Assembly (NCBI RefSeq): GCF_003721435.2
Contig: NZ_CP054585.1
Span: 2,418,001 to 2,482,000 of the forward strand
DNA: 64,000 bases
From: Halorubrum sp. CBA1229
GTDB lineage: Archaea; Halobacteriota; Halobacteria; Halobacteriales; Haloferacaceae
Direction of reading: 5' to 3'
In this document: positions 62,702 to 64,000 of the stretch, piece by piece
Layout of the letters: every line of letters starts with the position of its first letter
Numbering within the stretch: the stretch's first letter is position 1
The notes under the pieces: generated by a model
The model's input: the letters and a program-made list of their open reading frames with translations, nothing else
The model's database searches: none
What the model was told of the DNA's origin: nothing
Program-made: the position numbers and the translations under genes

Positions 62702-63120
62702 TATTTATAAATAGACGCGGCGGCGCGTGCCTGCGAGCGGGCTGTAAGCCCGCGAGCAGCGCGCGCGAGGGAGTCGGTCGCCCGGAGCAACGCGGAGGGG
62801 CGACCGACGAGGCTGGGGAGGTATGAGGCGCGGTGCGGTTGCGGTGGGAGGGAATCAAAGGGGCAGCCGTGAGGGCGAAGCACGGCGACGCAAGGACCGC
62901 AGGGAAGGAGCGAAGCGACTGACCGAGGACCGCAGCGAGCCGCGCGAGCCCTCGCGGCTGGGGCTTTGGAGGTGTTCACCGCAAAGAGACCAGTCACGTA
63001 TCGCCGAGCGGCTGGGGCTTTGGCGGTGTTCACCGTCGGTTCTGCAGCAGACGTTTTTTAACCGAGCGGCTGAGGTTTTGGGAGAAATCATCGCTGACCC
63101 GTACTCGGCTATTTATAACT
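62702..63120 (-). repeat. Structured intergenic element, copy C (reversed)
   Basis: Read on the minus strand, this copy begins after the TATTTATAA box at 63110-63118 and has three iterations of the leading unit (CCAAAGCCCCAGCCGC type) at 63070-63083, 63012-63033 and 62958-62979. A 12-base stem follows: 62948-62959 with 62865-62876, one mismatch. The TGCCCCTTTGA block is at 62851-62865 and the CTCCCCAGCCTCGTCG block at 62805-62824. Hairpins GTCGGTCGCCC/GGGCGACCGAC and GCGGGC/GCCCGC and the box CTATTTATAAATAG (62701-62714) close it. It lies between convergent genes. Confidence 0.83.
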
Positions 63121-63181
63121 GACCGTCAACCACGTACAAACACCAACTGCAGCAATCCACCGAGCCCGCCGCCTCTCCGCC

Positions 63182-64000
63182 TCAGTCCAGATCCACGTCG
63201 ACGTCGTGCTGGAGCCCGGCCGCCTTCACCGTATTATAAAGGAGCATCGCGCGCGTCATCGGCCCGACGCCGCCGGGAACCGGCGTGATCGCCCCCGCCA
63301 CTTCGCTCGCCGACTCGTACTCCACGTCGCCCACCAGCTCGTACCCCTTCTCGGTGTCCGCGTCGACCCGATTGATCCCCACGTCGATCACCGTCGCCCC
63401 TTCCTTCAGCATCGAACCGTCGACGAACTCCGGGATGCCGGCGGCGGCGATCACGAGGTCCGCGTCCGCGAGCTTCCCTTCCAGGTCCTCGGTCCGGGAG
63501 TGACAGACCGTCGTGGTCGCGTTCCCGGTCGGCGCCTTCTGGATCAGGAGGTTCGCCATCGGCTTCCCGACGATATCTGACCGGCCGACGACGACCGCGT
63601 CGGCGCCCTCCGTCTCCACGTCGTACGCCGCGAGGAGCTTCTGGACGCCGTGCGGGGTACAAGGTTTAAATCGGGCGTCGCCCGCGACGAGCCGGCCGAC
63701 GTTCTCCGGGTGGAAGCCGTCAACGTCCTTCTCCGGGGCGATCCGCCGGAGGACGCTCCGCCTGTCGACGTGGTCGGGGACCGGCAGCTGGACGAGGATG
63801 CCGTGGACGTCCTCGCGCTCGTTGAGGTCGTCGATGGTGTCGTACAGTTCCTCGGCGGGCGCGTCGGCGTCGATCTCGACGTGGACGCTCTCGATACCGA
63901 CCTCCTCGCAGTCGCGCTGCTTCATCGAGACGTACGTCTCGCTGGCCGGGTCGTCGCTCATCAACACGGTGGCGAGCCCCGGGGTCACGCCCGCCGCCTC
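63182..64000 (-). CDS. folD: Methylenetetrahydrofolate dehydrogenase/cyclohydrolase (5' partial)
   Basis: The visible 272 codons lack only the N-terminus beyond the right edge. The protein is FolD: GLATVLMSDDPASETYV, the active-site Lys region YVSMKQRDCEE, QLPVPDHVD, DVDGFHPENVGRL, the NADP-binding VVVGRSDIVGKPMANLL, and PVPGGVGPMTRAMLL. It moves one-carbon units on tetrahydrofolate. The frame continues upstream as codons for EAAG before 63988. Confidence 0.95.
   Translation of the reverse strand, partial: EAAGVTPGLATVLMSDDPASETYVSMKQRDCEEVGIESVHVEIDADAPAEELYDTIDDLNEREDVHGILVQLPVPDHVDRRSVLRRIAPEKDVDGFHPENVGRLVAGDARFKPCTPHGVQKLLAAYDVETEGADAVVVGRSDIVGKPMANLLIQKAPTGNATTTVCHSRTEDLEGKLADADLVIAAAGIPEFVDGSMLKEGATVIDVGINRVDADTEKGYELVGDVEYESASEVAGAITPVPGGVGPMTRAMLLYNTVKAAGLQHDVDVDLD

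Noticed and set aside
1-64000. tRNA or rRNA genes
   Set aside because: No T-loop GGTTCRAATCC-type sequence in a cloverleaf context and no rRNA-like stretch was noticed, although a reading by eye could miss a diverged tRNA.

Overview
Organism. The window is chromosomal DNA of a haloarchaeon: about 70% GC, very acidic proteins, mostly leaderless starts with a TTTATAA-type TATA box about 25-30 bases upstream, and archaeal markers throughout (eL37, eL24, eS28, L7Ae, Nob1, aIF5B, aIF1A, RNase J, splicing endonuclease, deoxyhypusine synthase, LSm, HTH-10 regulator). Gene content and style suggest the Haloferacales, probably Halorubrum or a close relative; the genus is inference. I see no rRNA, tRNA, CRISPR array or transposase. 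Both ends cut genes: a transglutaminase at the left and folD at the right.

Layout. 1-4.3 kb: a leftward MoxR / DUF58 / transglutaminase operon. 4.6-6.0: dihydroorotase. 6.1-9.4: two small membrane proteins, serS, another small membrane protein and a LURP-like protein. 9.5-10.7: tRNA splicing endonuclease. 10.8-11.3: structured repeat A. 11.4-14.6: CDC48-type AAA ATPase and a rhomboid-like protein. 14.7-15.9: NikR and PadR regulators, an AT-rich island and a tiny zinc-finger protein. 15.9-19.2: HAD phosphatase, LWR-salt-like protein, cis-prenyl transferase, DUF2891. 19.2-22.1: Nob1, PRC-barrel protein, aIF5B and a 41-residue zinc ribbon. 22.2-26.4: SDR-like protein, ModE-like regulator and a divergent tungstate-type ABC transporter. 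26.4-26.9: repeat B. 27-30.2: HIT protein, methionine aminopeptidase, peroxiredoxin, secreted unknowns. 30.4-33.8: EamA exporter, isoprenyl diphosphate synthase, RNase J. 34.1-37.6: LSm, eL37, LLM oxidoreductase, an RHH/membrane-protein pair, deoxyhypusine synthase, SAMP1-like protein. 37.6-41.6: two RCK-type membrane proteins and a K+ channel. 41.8-47: UDG-like protein, a small HTH protein, the succinate dehydrogenase operon and a cold-shock protein. 47-49.4: TetR and MFS efflux. 49.4-55.9: uL11, UspA, HerA-like ATPase, DUF2270, M28 peptidase and small proteins. 55.9-59.5: HTH-10 regulator, aIF1A, carbonic anhydrase, beta-propeller protein. 59.7-61: L7Ae / eS28 / eL24 / NDK operon. 61.2-64: 5'-nucleotidase-like enzyme, repeat C, folD.

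Functional grouping. Translation and RNA maturation dominate (serS, endA, nob1, infB, aIF1A, uL11, eL37, eS28, eL24, L7Ae, rnj, lsm, map, DHS). Central metabolism is represented by sdhCDBA, pyrC, folD and ndk, isoprenoid and carrier-lipid synthesis by idsA and uppS, and ion and stress physiology by the RCK/K+ channel cluster, UspA, peroxiredoxin and TetR-MFS. Several small regulators sit next to clear palindromes.

Most unusual signal. Three intergenic elements (A about 10.78-11.30 kb, B about 26.43-26.91 kb, C about 62.70-63.12 kb, reversed) share conserved blocks. Their long stem differs in sequence between A and B yet is perfectly paired in both, which is a covariation signature. They carry iterated TATTTATAA boxes and variable hairpin modules, and B is flanked by a long terminal inverted repeat. 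No credible protein is encoded. They are either a family of structured noncoding RNAs or small non-autonomous mobile elements.
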